NCBI GenBank assembly: GCA_007693965.1
Contig: RECQ01000036.1
Span: 62,001-126,000 of the forward strand
Direction of reading: 5' to 3'
From: Phycisphaeraceae bacterium
Lineage (GTDB): Bacteria > Planctomycetota > Phycisphaerae > Phycisphaerales > UBA1924
DNA: 64,000 bases
Each line of letters begins with the position of its first letter. The stretch's first letter is position 1. The notes under the pieces were generated by a model. It made no database searches. It had not been told where the DNA came from and worked only from the letters and a program-made list of their open reading frames with translations. Positions 52,037-60,435 of this stretch are shown here, one piece after another. The translations under genes and the position numbers were made by a program.

Positions 52037-52750
52037 ATGCGAATCGCTGTTGTTGTGGCGATTGCCGGCGCCTTCACAGGCACGGCAAACGCCGGTCTCA
52101 TTTCACAGACGGTGCCTCCGGCGTTCGAGGACACGGCCGGGCCGAATGTTTTCCTTGGCCCGATGACCATCGGGCCGCGCACGTACCAGTTGCTTGTCCA
52201 CGAATCGCTGCTGACCGATCTTGTCGGCCTTGACCTGACCGGCATTTCGTGGCGGCTTCCTACGAGCGCAACTGTCGACTGGCCTGCGCAGGACATTGCG
52301 TATGCGAACTATGACATTCGGCTGAGCGAGAGCGTCGCTCCCGCCGATCGGAGTCTGACGTTCGCGGACAATGTCGTCGGCGCCCAGTCGCTGGTGCGTT
52401 CGGGCGGGCTGGCGGTCAGTGCGGGCGCATTCACTTCGGGCGACAACCCGAACGCGTTCGCTCCGTCGATCGGCTTCGACTCGAACTATCTCTACTCGGG
52501 CGGCAATCTGCTGGTTGAAATCCGGCATGATGGCAACGGTTTCGGCACACGGAGCGTTGACGCGATCGGGACTTCACCGGCCACCGGGTATGGATCGCTC
52601 TTCAGCGCCGCGTGGTCCTCTTCGAATACAGAGACCAGCGGTTTGCAGGGGAACTTCACTATTTTCGAGTTCACCGCCATTCCCGCGCCCGGGGCCGCAG
52701 CGATCTTTGGATTCGCGGCGCTGTGCGCATGCCGGCGACGCAGGAGCTGA
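52037..52750 (+). CDS. Exosortase-type (PEP-CTERM-like) secreted protein
   Basis: 237 residues. The signal peptide is IAVVVAIAGAFTGTANA. The body is beta-rich (GPMTIGPRTYQLLVHESLLT, LTGISWRLPTSATVDWP, NLLVEIRHDGNGF). The tail IPAPGAAAIFGFAALCACRR plus RRS has the P-x-P-G core, a helix and an Arg cluster; the Cys pair in the helix is unusual. The ribosome site GGGAGG at 52025-52030 is 6 nt before the ATG at 52037. A strong terminator follows at 52786. It lies closest to the exosortase gene, about 6 kb away. Confidence 0.83.
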   Translation: MRIAVVVAIAGAFTGTANAGLISQTVPPAFEDTAGPNVFLGPMTIGPRTYQLLVHESLLTDLVGLDLTGISWRLPTSATVDWPAQDIAYANYDIRLSESVAPADRSLTFADNVVGAQSLVRSGGLAVSAGAFTSGDNPNAFAPSIGFDSNYLYSGGNLLVEIRHDGNGFGTRSVDAIGTSPATGYGSLFSAAWSSSNTETSGLQGNFTIFEFTAIPAPGAAAIFGFAALCACRRRRS

Positions 52751-52785
52751 CCCCTCGAACGCCTGCATTCCATGGCTGCAGATTG

Positions 52786-52818
52786 AACGGCGGAGCCTGT
52801 GGGGGCTCCGCCGTTTTT
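52786..52818 (+). terminator. Intrinsic terminator of the substrate gene at 52037
   Basis: A 12-bp stem AACGGCGGAGCC/GGCTCCGCCGTT with a 6-nt loop, then TTTTT. Confidence 0.92.
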
Positions 52819-52869
52819 CATCATGTAGTGTCGATGGCGTTGATCAGATTTTCTGTACAATCGACGCCG

Positions 52870-53586
52870 ATGAAACAACAAGCAACGCTGAACCATGCGC
52901 CTGATGGTGAACTGAAATCGCTTTTCGTCCGCGATCTCCGCCGCCGCTGGAAGCCGGTGAAGGAAGGCGAGGCGGCGGCGCCGGAGCATGAGGCCGTGCG
53001 CATCCGGCTGCACCGGTGCTTCAGCTGGATGCAGCGGATCGAGGATCTCGCCGCGGCGGGGCTGGATGCGGATGATGCGCGGCTGGTCTACGGCTGGATC
53101 GCGATGAACAGCCTGTACGGGCGATGGGATCAGGAGAGAAAGGAGCCGGTGACCGACCGCGAGTCGCTGGCGACGTTCCTGCACCGGCTCTTCAAGCACG
53201 ACCACGACGATGTGCTGGGCGCGACGGTCAAGGCGCATCGCAAGCTGGCGGAGTCGATCGTGGGCGATGAGTTTTTGAATAAACACTTCTGGCGCGAAGG
53301 GGATGAGAACTCGATCCGGTCGGTGCAGCGGGCGATGTACCGCCTGCGGAGCGAGATCGGGGACGGAAAGTGCCACAAGGCGCTGGCGAGCACGCTGGAT
53401 CGCGTGTACCTGGCGCGGTGCCAACTCGTGCACGGAGCGGCGACGTTCGAGGGGAAACTGAACCGCACCGCGGTGCGCCGCTGCGCGCGGTTCATGGAGA
53501 TCGCGCTGCCTGCGATCACCACGGTGATCATCGATCACGCGTGGGAGGAGGACTGGGGGAATCTGTGTTACCCGCCGAGTAGTTGA
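52870..53586 (+). CDS. HEPN-like protein of unknown function
   Basis: 238 residues, soluble and helical. The C-terminal part has LDRVYLARCQLVHGAATFEG, which contains R-x4-H (Arg183, His188), the signature of HEPN RNases and Apea-like HEPN domains. A helix typical for their end follows (FMEIALPAITTVIIDHAW). The N-terminal half (FSWMQRIEDLAAAGLDADDA, YGWIAMNSLYGRW) also fits, since Apea-type domains often carry a Trp-rich first helix. No MNT nucleotidyltransferase antitoxin is adjacent. The start ATG at 52870 lacks a clear ribosome site. Confidence 0.65.
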   Translation: MKQQATLNHAPDGELKSLFVRDLRRRWKPVKEGEAAAPEHEAVRIRLHRCFSWMQRIEDLAAAGLDADDARLVYGWIAMNSLYGRWDQERKEPVTDRESLATFLHRLFKHDHDDVLGATVKAHRKLAESIVGDEFLNKHFWREGDENSIRSVQRAMYRLRSEIGDGKCHKALASTLDRVYLARCQLVHGAATFEGKLNRTAVRRCARFMEIALPAITTVIIDHAWEEDWGNLCYPPSS

Positions 53587-53627
53587 TGGGGAGAAGTGAT
53601 TCGCGATGGATGCGCTGGCGGGCGCTG

Positions 53628-53667
53628 CTTCCGAGGCTTCGTCGAAGACTCCTCAGCCTCGGCGTCT
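53628..53667. repeat. Solo copy of the inner part of the 16-kb repeat element
   Basis: The 40 nt match the reverse complement of 16033-16072 at 38 of 40 positions (core CGAAGACTCCTCAGCCTCGG). This shows that pieces of the large element are dispersed. Confidence 0.88.
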
Positions 53668-53714
53668 GGCGAGGTCAGGATCCAGGATGTCTGTGACGGG
53701 GTGTCCGGAGCACG

Positions 53715-55181
53715 CTATACGCCAAGCCGTCGCTCCATGTCCGCTTGTGCTTGTGCGCCGGTCAGTATGAGGTACAGATCGATTGGCAATCTGCCTATAC
53801 CCGCGTGATCTTCCTCAGGAGCATGGAGCGCTGTTGAGGGGCTGACGAGATAGCAGCGGCCATTGAACTTTGGAAAACGCGACTGGAACGCCCTCAGGCC
53901 ATCGAGTCTGTGTCTCGCGCCCACAGAGATCTCGAACGCGAGGGGCTCCGTCGGGTGATCGTACACAAGATCTACTTCACGCACGACGCCTGAGACCCTG
54001 TCGCGCCAATGGAACACACGCACCCCGCTCTGCAACCCGAGCGAGTGAAGATGCGCTGCACATGCATTCTCGATGAGGTGGCCCATCTCGGACTGATCGC
54101 GCAGGGGCGCGATGCCCCGCTGGAGCGCAGCGTTTCGAACCGCGCCGTCCACGAAATAGATTTTCTTGCCCCGACGTTGAATCGTCTCCTCGCTTGCAGA
54201 GTAGTTCTGCAGGGAGAAGACGAGAAAGGCGCGCTCAAGATAATCAAGATACTGATACACGGTGGCCGCGGTGAGTGAAAGGTCGGATGCGAGGGATGTG
54301 GGCGAGAATATCTCTGCGATCTGGCCGCCGAGGATATAGAGCAGCCGCTCGAGTTTGATCGGCTCGTTGATGTTGAATGCCTGCGGTATGTCCATGCACA
54401 CGGCCCGCTGCACAGCGTCCGCCCTCAGCGTTTGCTGCGACCTGAGAATATCTGAGGCCTCATCGTCTGACGCCGGCGCCGCGATGAGTTCAGGAAAACC
54501 GCCGACAAGTAGAAATCGACGACGATGCGAGTCGAGTGAGGGCAGAGACACACTCTCGCTGACGGCGCATTCGATTGTCTGCGCGAGCGTCGCCTCGGTG
54601 CGGTTCTCAGGCAAGGCGTCATTGAGTGCAAGGTATTCGGAAAAAAGGTATGGCGATAGGAACTGCTCCTCCCAGCGCCCCACTCCGGATTCCGCGTGGC
54701 GGTTCCGCAGCGCCGCCGTCGAGCTTGAAGTCGCTGCGATGCGCACCGGATGACGCTCGTCATAGAAGGTCTTGAGCCACAGATCCCACGCGTCGGCGTA
54801 GTTCACTTCATCGAGAAAAACGATCGCGGGCTCGGCGGCGGTCGCTTTCGACACACGCACGATGTGGCTGATCCAGTCCCCCAGATTTCGCTCCATCAGC
54901 AGGGGGTGATCCAGCCGCAGCCACCAGAGGCGGTTCGGCGGCAGCCCCTGCGACAGCAGCTCGGCGACCGTCTGGTACATCACGGTGGTTTTGCCTACAC
55001 GCCGCGGCCCGAGGACGACCTGATGACGCGGGCGATCACTCCGAAGCCGACGCCAGAGACACTGCGCGAGCGGGCGACGCACCGGCTTGGCGAGCTCTGC
55101 CGGCACCCGCCCCAGTTCGCGCCACGGGTTCTGCGTCGCCAGGACGTCTGCATAGTCGTTCGCCGATGGTGTCCAAGCCAA
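53715..55181 (-). CDS. AAA ATPase with DUF4143-type C-terminal domain
   Basis: 488 residues. The P-loop is VVLGPRRVGKTTVMYQTVAE and Walker B is AIVFLDEVNYADAWDLWLKT. A winged-helix middle (SPTSLASDLSLTAATVYQYL, DYLERAFLVFSLQNY) follows. The end resembles a restriction-endonuclease-like fold (VREVDLVYDHPTEPLAFEIS), as in DUF4143 proteins, but with EIS where ExK is usual. The TTG at 55179-55181 has GGAGGG 8 nt upstream. The promoter at 55217-55245 is overlaid by a palindrome, suggesting autoregulation. Such proteins are common in accessory DNA, and their role is unclear. Confidence 0.88.
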   Translation of the reverse strand: MAWTPSANDYADVLATQNPWRELGRVPAELAKPVRRPLAQCLWRRLRSDRPRHQVVLGPRRVGKTTVMYQTVAELLSQGLPPNRLWWLRLDHPLLMERNLGDWISHIVRVSKATAAEPAIVFLDEVNYADAWDLWLKTFYDERHPVRIAATSSSTAALRNRHAESGVGRWEEQFLSPYLFSEYLALNDALPENRTEATLAQTIECAVSESVSLPSLDSHRRRFLLVGGFPELIAAPASDDEASDILRSQQTLRADAVQRAVCMDIPQAFNINEPIKLERLLYILGGQIAEIFSPTSLASDLSLTAATVYQYLDYLERAFLVFSLQNYSASEETIQRRGKKIYFVDGAVRNAALQRGIAPLRDQSEMGHLIENACAAHLHSLGLQSGVRVFHWRDRVSGVVREVDLVYDHPTEPLAFEISVGARHRLDGLRAFQSRFPKFNGRCYLVSPSTALHAPEEDHAGIGRLPIDLYLILTGAQAQADMERRLGV

Positions 55182-55210
55182 ACGCCAAGCCCTCCGATGA
55201 ATCTATTTAT

Positions 55211-55245
55211 CAAATAAGCATATCGTCAGAATGCTTATTTGGCAA
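55211..55245 (-). promoter_or_regulatory. Promoter overlapped by inverted repeat CAAATAAGCAT-N9-ATGCTTATTTG
   Basis: On the minus strand TTGCCA (55240-55245) and TATGCT (55217-55222) are 17 nt apart, a good sigma-70 promoter. The 11-bp arms 55211-55221 and 55231-55241 are perfect; one arm covers the -10 and the other touches the -35. A bound dimer would block transcription of the AAA gene. Confidence 0.6.
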
Positions 55246-55250
55246 ACAGT

Positions 55251-56369
55251 TCAATTGGAGGGCCGGGTGGTTTGCTTATTGACAAGGTCCGAGAACCGCT
55301 CAAACTGGGCTCGGTCGATCCCCGTCAGCTCGTCCGCCTGTTTGTCGGCGTGGTAGCTGGAGCGGACCATGGGGCCGCTCTCGACGACCTTGAAGCCTCT
55401 CGCCAGGCCCTGGTCGCGGTAGCGGTGGAACGTCTCGGGGGTGACGAAGCGGTCGATGGGGAGGTGGTTCGGCGTCGGCTGGAGGTACTGGCCGATGGTC
55501 AGGACGTCGGTGGCGGCGTGCTCGCGGACGTCGTCCATCAGCTCCAGCACTTCCTCATCCCGCTCGCCAATGCCGACCATGATGCCGCTCTTGGTGACCA
55601 GGCCCTGCTCCTTGCCGCGGCGGAGGAGCTCGAGGGAGCGGTCGAATTTCGCCTGGGGGCGGACGGCGGGGTACATGCGGCGGACCGTTTCGAGGTTGTG
55701 GTTGAGGATCTCGGGACGGGCGTCGATCACGGTCTGGAGGGCGTCCCAGTCGCCGAGGAAGTCGGGGATGAGGACCTCGATGGACATGCCGGGGCACTTT
55801 TCGCGGGTGCGGAGGACGGTTTCCGCCCAGATGGCGGCGCCGCCGTCGGGGAGCTCGTCGCGGTTGACGCTGGTGATGACGATGTGCTTGAGGCCGGCGC
55901 CCTCGTACATGAGGCGGAGGGAGTCGGCGACGCGGCGGGGCTCATCGGTGTCGAGGACGGGGGGTTTGCCGGTTTTGACGTTGCAGAAGCCGCAGGAGCG
56001 GGTGCAGGTGTCGCCGAGGATCATGATGGTGGCGACGCCGCGGGCCCAGCACTCGCCCATGTTGGGGCAGCCCGCCTCTTCGCAGACGGTGTGCAACTTG
56101 TGTTCTGACAGAATGTTGCGCAGACGGAGGTAGTCGGGGCCGCCGGGGAGTTTGGCGCGGAGCCAGGCGGGCTTGCGCTTGGGGGCCATGGTGGAGGGGC
56201 CGCCAGAATTGTTGATGACCTGGTCGGTGAGGCTGAAGAGGGGTTTGTCGAGTCGCCGGACGGGGTCGCCGCCGAGGGGGCGGGGGTGGCGCGTCAGGCC
56301 CTTGCGGCCGGGTGCGGCGCCGGCAGTTTCGGGGGCGGAGGGGGATGGATTGGGGTCTGAGAGGGGCAT
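55251..56369 (-). CDS. lipA: Lipoyl synthase LipA
   Basis: Radical SAM enzyme inserting two sulfurs into octanoyl groups of 2-oxoacid dehydrogenases. The auxiliary cluster ligands lie in CEEAGCPNMGEC and the SAM cluster CxxxCxxC in GDTCTRSCGFCNVKTG. Other family motifs are TSVNRDELPDGGA, NHNLETVRRMYP and TKSGIMVGIGE, with a C-terminal GPMVRSSYHADKQ where the Ser serves the auxiliary cluster. The frame opens 60 residues ahead of the family core (MAPKRKPAWLRAKLP); an ATG at 56187-56189 is the alternative start. No lipB lies nearby. Confidence 0.95.
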   Translation of the reverse strand: MPLSDPNPSPSAPETAGAAPGRKGLTRHPRPLGGDPVRRLDKPLFSLTDQVINNSGGPSTMAPKRKPAWLRAKLPGGPDYLRLRNILSEHKLHTVCEEAGCPNMGECWARGVATIMILGDTCTRSCGFCNVKTGKPPVLDTDEPRRVADSLRLMYEGAGLKHIVITSVNRDELPDGGAAIWAETVLRTREKCPGMSIEVLIPDFLGDWDALQTVIDARPEILNHNLETVRRMYPAVRPQAKFDRSLELLRRGKEQGLVTKSGIMVGIGERDEEVLELMDDVREHAATDVLTIGQYLQPTPNHLPIDRFVTPETFHRYRDQGLARGFKVVESGPMVRSSYHADKQADELTGIDRAQFERFSDLVNKQTTRPSN

Positions 56370-56603
56370 GGATTGAGAGTGTAGCCGGTGGCGCCGGCGT
56401 GGATGGCGTCGGATGCGGGCGGCGTGGCTTGTCTTTCCTGCGACCTTGTCGGAGAAGGGCTGCGTAGGGATGAGGATCGGCTGTCGAATGATCGGACGGA
56501 AAAATAGGAGGGCCGGGTGAACCGACCGGGGGGGTTGTGTCGATTGAACGGGCGTGAGTCGGGATCAGGATCCCGGCCCGGCGCGTAATCGGACGGTCGT
56601 TTT

Positions 56604-56631
56604 TTGACAGCGCGCCGGTCGCTGGTAGTTT
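56604..56631 (+). promoter_or_regulatory. Possible promoter of the exosortase locus, TTGACA-N16-TAGTTT
   Basis: TTGACA at 56604-56609 is a perfect -35; TAGTTT at 56626-56631 is a weak -10. It would give a leader of about 125 nt before the SLBB gene. The 394-nt gap 56370-56763 shows no gene. Confidence 0.5.
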
Positions 56632-56763
56632 GTAGGCCCTTTCGCCAGGGTGTCTTGGAGAGGCGGGGGTCTCGAGAGACGGAAGTTGGAGCGCGACCGG
56701 GGGCCGGGCCGCTCTGCGGAGCTTTGCGCCGTCAGGAACGCGTTTCGTGGCAAGGAGTCAGTC

Positions 56764-58323
56764 GTGATCGAGCGTGTCGCAACGATGTTCAGTGATCGTG
56801 GCAGGAGCGTCCTTCGCCGCAGCGCGGCGTTGCTCGCGCTGACCATCGGCGCGAGCGCCATGACAGGGTGCGAGACGGACAGCTGGCTGTATGACCCGAG
56901 CGTCGTGGGCCGTTGGGAGCACACACCGACGGTTGTCCCGATTCTGGAGCGCATTGATGTGATTGAGCGGGAGCGGCAGGATTCGCTCCAGACGACGTCC
57001 GTCATGCCGGAGGATCTGCTCCCCGAGATCCGCGAGTATGAAGTGGGCTCCGGCGACACGATGGTGATTGAGATCTGGGACTTCCTGGTGCCCAACGCGC
57101 CGACGCAGCTTCAGCCCACCGTGGACGCCCGCGGCTTTATCGATATTCCTCAGCTCGGCCGGCTCAATGTGCTGGGGCTGAACGCGTCCGAGATTCGCGA
57201 GTTGGTTCGCAACGAGCTGCGCGACCAGGGCATCATTGATGATGCGCTGGTGACGGTGCAGTTCGTGGGCCAGCGTCAGCAAACTTTTTCGGTGTTCGGA
57301 TCAATCACGGGCGTGGGGCGGTATTTCATCCCCACGCCCAACTATCGTCTGCTGGATGCGCTGACGGAGGCAGGCGGGGTTTCGCCGGCGATCCGCACGG
57401 TGTACGTGATTCGCCAGACGCCCTTGTCTGACGCGGTCCGCCGCGGCGAGGGAGTCGATCGTGCGACGCGCCCGGACGTGCGAGATGAACGACGCCCCAC
57501 GGACCAGGAGCGTGGACGCGAGCTGCGCGACCTGATCCGCGACCTCACCGAGCCCGATGGCGGCTCGCTGGGGATGTACGGCGCCGGCGTCGCCCCCTCG
57601 ATGCGCCAGAGCCGGAACAATGGAGACGACATGGCGCCGCCCATCGACCTGGTGGACGAGCCGACGCCGGTGCGTACGCCCGATCGGGGCGAGCGGTTTG
57701 ACGAGTCGGCCCGGTGGATGTTCCTCAATGGCGAGTGGGTGCGCGTGGCCCGCCAGGAGCGAGGCCGGGTCGAGGGGTTGCCCGAGGGCGCAGACCCGCT
57801 GGAGCGGCTGCGGGCCGAGGATCTGGTGACGCAGCGCATCATCGAGGTGCCGACCGAGCCGCTGTTGCAGGGTGTGGCCGAATACAACCTTGTGATCCGG
57901 CCCGGCGACATGATCCGGGTTCCTTCGCCGGAGCAGGGCTTCGTCTACATCGGAGGCCCGGGCATCGCGCGGGGCGGCACCTTCAGCCTGCCCTTCACGG
58001 GACGGCTGACATTGACCAAAGCGGTGATCTCGGCGGGCGGCCTGAGCCAGATTGCGGTGCCGTGGCGTGTCGATCTGACGCGGATGGTGGGCGAGGACCG
58101 GCAGGCGACGATCCGCCTGAACCTGGCGGCGATCTTCGAGGGCACACAGCCCGATATCTTCCTGAAGCCGGATGATGTGGTGAACATCGGCACATCTTTC
58201 TGGGCCACGCCGCTGGCGGTCATCCGCAACGGTTTCCGGATGAGCTACGGATTCGGTTTTCTGCTTGACCGGAACTTCGGCAACGATGTTTTCGGAGCGC
58301 CGCCGACCAACTTCCGGAACTGA
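56764..58323 (+). CDS. Polysaccharide export lipoprotein (Wza-like, SLBB domains)
   Basis: About 519 residues. The signal ends in a lipobox (ASAMTGC, Cys36), so it is an outer-membrane-type lipoprotein. The polysaccharide export domain begins YEVGSGDTMVIEIWDFLVPN. SLBB-type segments follow (FSVFGSITGVGRYFIPTPNY; VYIGGPGIARGGTFSLPFTG). A charged insert of about 170 residues lies between them. The GTG at 56764 is preceded by AAGGAG with 6 nt spacing. Such proteins are commonly the first gene of exosortase/exopolysaccharide loci, and here it precedes the exosortase by 219 nt. Confidence 0.9.
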   Translation: MIERVATMFSDRGRSVLRRSAALLALTIGASAMTGCETDSWLYDPSVVGRWEHTPTVVPILERIDVIERERQDSLQTTSVMPEDLLPEIREYEVGSGDTMVIEIWDFLVPNAPTQLQPTVDARGFIDIPQLGRLNVLGLNASEIRELVRNELRDQGIIDDALVTVQFVGQRQQTFSVFGSITGVGRYFIPTPNYRLLDALTEAGGVSPAIRTVYVIRQTPLSDAVRRGEGVDRATRPDVRDERRPTDQERGRELRDLIRDLTEPDGGSLGMYGAGVAPSMRQSRNNGDDMAPPIDLVDEPTPVRTPDRGERFDESARWMFLNGEWVRVARQERGRVEGLPEGADPLERLRAEDLVTQRIIEVPTEPLLQGVAEYNLVIRPGDMIRVPSPEQGFVYIGGPGIARGGTFSLPFTGRLTLTKAVISAGGLSQIAVPWRVDLTRMVGEDRQATIRLNLAAIFEGTQPDIFLKPDDVVNIGTSFWATPLAVIRNGFRMSYGFGFLLDRNFGNDVFGAPPTNFRN

Positions 58324-58542
58324 TTCGGTTTCTGGTCGGCATGTACAGGGTCCGGAGGGAACCGGACTCTTCAAGGACAGAAGGCAGGAGGCCGAACCTG
58401 AGTCGGCCGGTGGTCGTAGCACCTCCAAGTGGAGGAACGCTGCGGCATTTGTCTGTCCGTGGGCTGGCGAGAGCCGCGGATGTCCCTGGAGAGAGCACCC
58501 GGAGATCGGTATGGCCCCCACAACAGGTCGGGGAGCGAGCAG

Positions 58543-59508
58543 ATGAGCACAGTATCGGCTTTGGAGCCGAATCTGTCGCAATCGGACGGCGCCGACGTCC
58601 GGGGTGTCGCTGCGCTGCTGACGCCCGGAAACCTGGTGATGGCCGGGTTGCTGGCGGCGGCCTTCCTGCTGCTCTTCTTTCGGTGGTTCCTGGTCCAGCA
58701 CGCCTTTGCGATGAACAGCCCGGATGACTGGGGCCATGTGTACATCGTGCCCCTGATCAGCGGGTATATTTTATGGAAACGACGCGATGCGCTGCTTTCA
58801 ATGCGGAGTGAGGTCTTCTGGCCCGGGCTGCCGTTGATCCTGCTGGGCATCTCCTGTTACTTCTTGTTCGTCATCACGAATTACGCCAACCACATGTTCC
58901 AGGGGTTCGCGATCGTGCTGACACTGGCGGGCCTGGCGATTCTGCTTCTGGGGCCGCGGATGTTTCCGCTGCTGGCGTTTCCGATCGCCTATCTCGCGTT
59001 CGGGGTGACGGTCTCCGAGATGGTGATGTTGAAGGTGACGGCGCAACTGCAGTTGATGGCGTCGTGGGGATCGTGGGTGCTGCTGAATGTGATCGGGCTG
59101 GTGACGGAGCGGGCGGGGAATGTACTGGTGATCACGACGAGCGGGGGTGAGGAGATACCGCTGAATGTCGCGGAGGCGTGCTCGGGGATGCGGATGCTGG
59201 TCGCGTTCTACGCGCTCGGCGCCGCGGTGGCGTTCATCGCCTGCCGTCACTGGTGGCAGCGGATCGCGTTGCTGCTGCTAGCCGGACCTGTGGCGATTTT
59301 CGTGAATGTGCTGCGGGTCGCGTTCCTGGGGGTCGGGAGCCTGTGGAACCCGGAGCTGGCCAAGGGCGACGCCCACATGCTGATCGGCGTGCTGTGGCTG
59401 GTCCCGGCGTTTTTACTGTTCATGGGTGTGGTGTGGGCGCTGAACCGGATCGTTCGGGACGAGGCGCCGGGCGCACCTGACAAAAAGGGAGTTGAGGCGA
59501 AACCATGA
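58543..59508 (+). CDS. Exosortase (EpsH/Xrt family transpeptidase)
   Basis: Integral membrane cysteine protease/transpeptidase that processes C-terminal sorting tails. 321 residues with about eight helices. The catalytic Cys213 is in NVAEACSGMRML, Arg258 in IFVNVLRVAFLG and His278 in KGDAHMLIGVLW: all three active residues are present. The start at 58543 (ATGAGC) has GGGAG 8 nt upstream; the frame extends further but without family likeness. It overlaps the EpsI-like gene by 4 nt (ATGA). Its substrates are probably the five proteins with P-x-P-G tails. Confidence 0.94.
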   Translation: MSTVSALEPNLSQSDGADVRGVAALLTPGNLVMAGLLAAAFLLLFFRWFLVQHAFAMNSPDDWGHVYIVPLISGYILWKRRDALLSMRSEVFWPGLPLILLGISCYFLFVITNYANHMFQGFAIVLTLAGLAILLLGPRMFPLLAFPIAYLAFGVTVSEMVMLKVTAQLQLMASWGSWVLLNVIGLVTERAGNVLVITTSGGEEIPLNVAEACSGMRMLVAFYALGAAVAFIACRHWWQRIALLLLAGPVAIFVNVLRVAFLGVGSLWNPELAKGDAHMLIGVLWLVPAFLLFMGVVWALNRIVRDEAPGAPDKKGVEAKP

Positions 59509-60383
59509 AGTTCAAGGGACTCCTGAATCCTGCGTTCCTGGCGGCGCTGGCGGCTTTGGCGGCCGGCGGCGTCGGTCTGGGCGCGATGATCCGGTTCGCG
59601 GACATCCACCTGCAGAAGCTGCCCATCGAGCCGGCGAGCGGGCTGCGATTCCACACGCTTCCGACGGAGACGCAGAGCTGGCGTCGGGTGGGCCAGGACC
59701 AGGTGATGTCGGAGGAAGTGCTGCAGACGCTGGGGACTGAGAATTACGTTTCGAGGGTGTACCGCGAGCGGAATCCGGCGCCGGACGCCGATCGGATCGA
59801 GTTCGAGTTGCACTGCGCGTATTACACGGGCACGATCGACACCGTGCCGCACGTTCCGGAGCGCTGCTTCGTGGGCGGGGGCATGAGCATGGACGGCGGA
59901 AGCCGGATCGTGGAAGTGCCGCTGGAAATGGACCGTTTCCCGATCGATCACTACATCGATCAGGAGTTGCACGGCGGCGTAATCCGGACGGGTCGGACGA
60001 CGCCCGGGGTGTACGTTCACATGCCGCGGGACATCGAGACGCTGAAGATGAACGTGACGCGTTTCCGGGATCGCTCGGGGCGGCGTTTCTACGCGGGGTA
60101 CTTCTTCCTCGCCAACGGTGGACATGTGGCGACGGCCAACGGCGTGCGGAGCCTGGCGTTCAAGCTGAACGACAGCCACGCGTATTACGCGAAGGTGCAG
60201 TTCATGAGTTATCATGCGTCGTCCGCGGAGGAGCTCGCTCAGGTCGCCGCGGATTTCCTGAACGAGATGTTTCCTGACATCGTAGAACGGACACCGAACT
60301 GGGTGGACGTTGTCGAGGGTCGATACCCGGCGAAACGGATGGCGTCAGGCGGCGGAGGCGACGGCGGGGTGAGCGGATTGTGA
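59505..60383 (+). CDS. EpsI-like exosortase-associated protein
   Basis: 292 residues. One N-terminal membrane helix (FLAALAALAAGGVGLGAMIR) precedes a periplasmic domain with the EpsI pattern: YVSRVYRERNPA, FELHCAYYTG and VPHVPERCFVGGGM. The conserved Cys after the HVPER stretch is present. EpsI-type proteins are either separate genes behind, or fused to, exosortases and are thought to help in substrate transfer or glycan attachment. Start overlaps the exosortase stop (ATGA), which indicates translational coupling. Confidence 0.88.
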   Translation: MKFKGLLNPAFLAALAALAAGGVGLGAMIRFADIHLQKLPIEPASGLRFHTLPTETQSWRRVGQDQVMSEEVLQTLGTENYVSRVYRERNPAPDADRIEFELHCAYYTGTIDTVPHVPERCFVGGGMSMDGGSRIVEVPLEMDRFPIDHYIDQELHGGVIRTGRTTPGVYVHMPRDIETLKMNVTRFRDRSGRRFYAGYFFLANGGHVATANGVRSLAFKLNDSHAYYAKVQFMSYHASSAEELAQVAADFLNEMFPDIVERTPNWVDVVEGRYPAKRMASGGGGDGGVSGL

Positions 60384-60435
60384 TTCAGAGTGCGCGGCCT
60401 GTTGGCCGCAAGGCTTCATGAAGGGAACCTGATCC

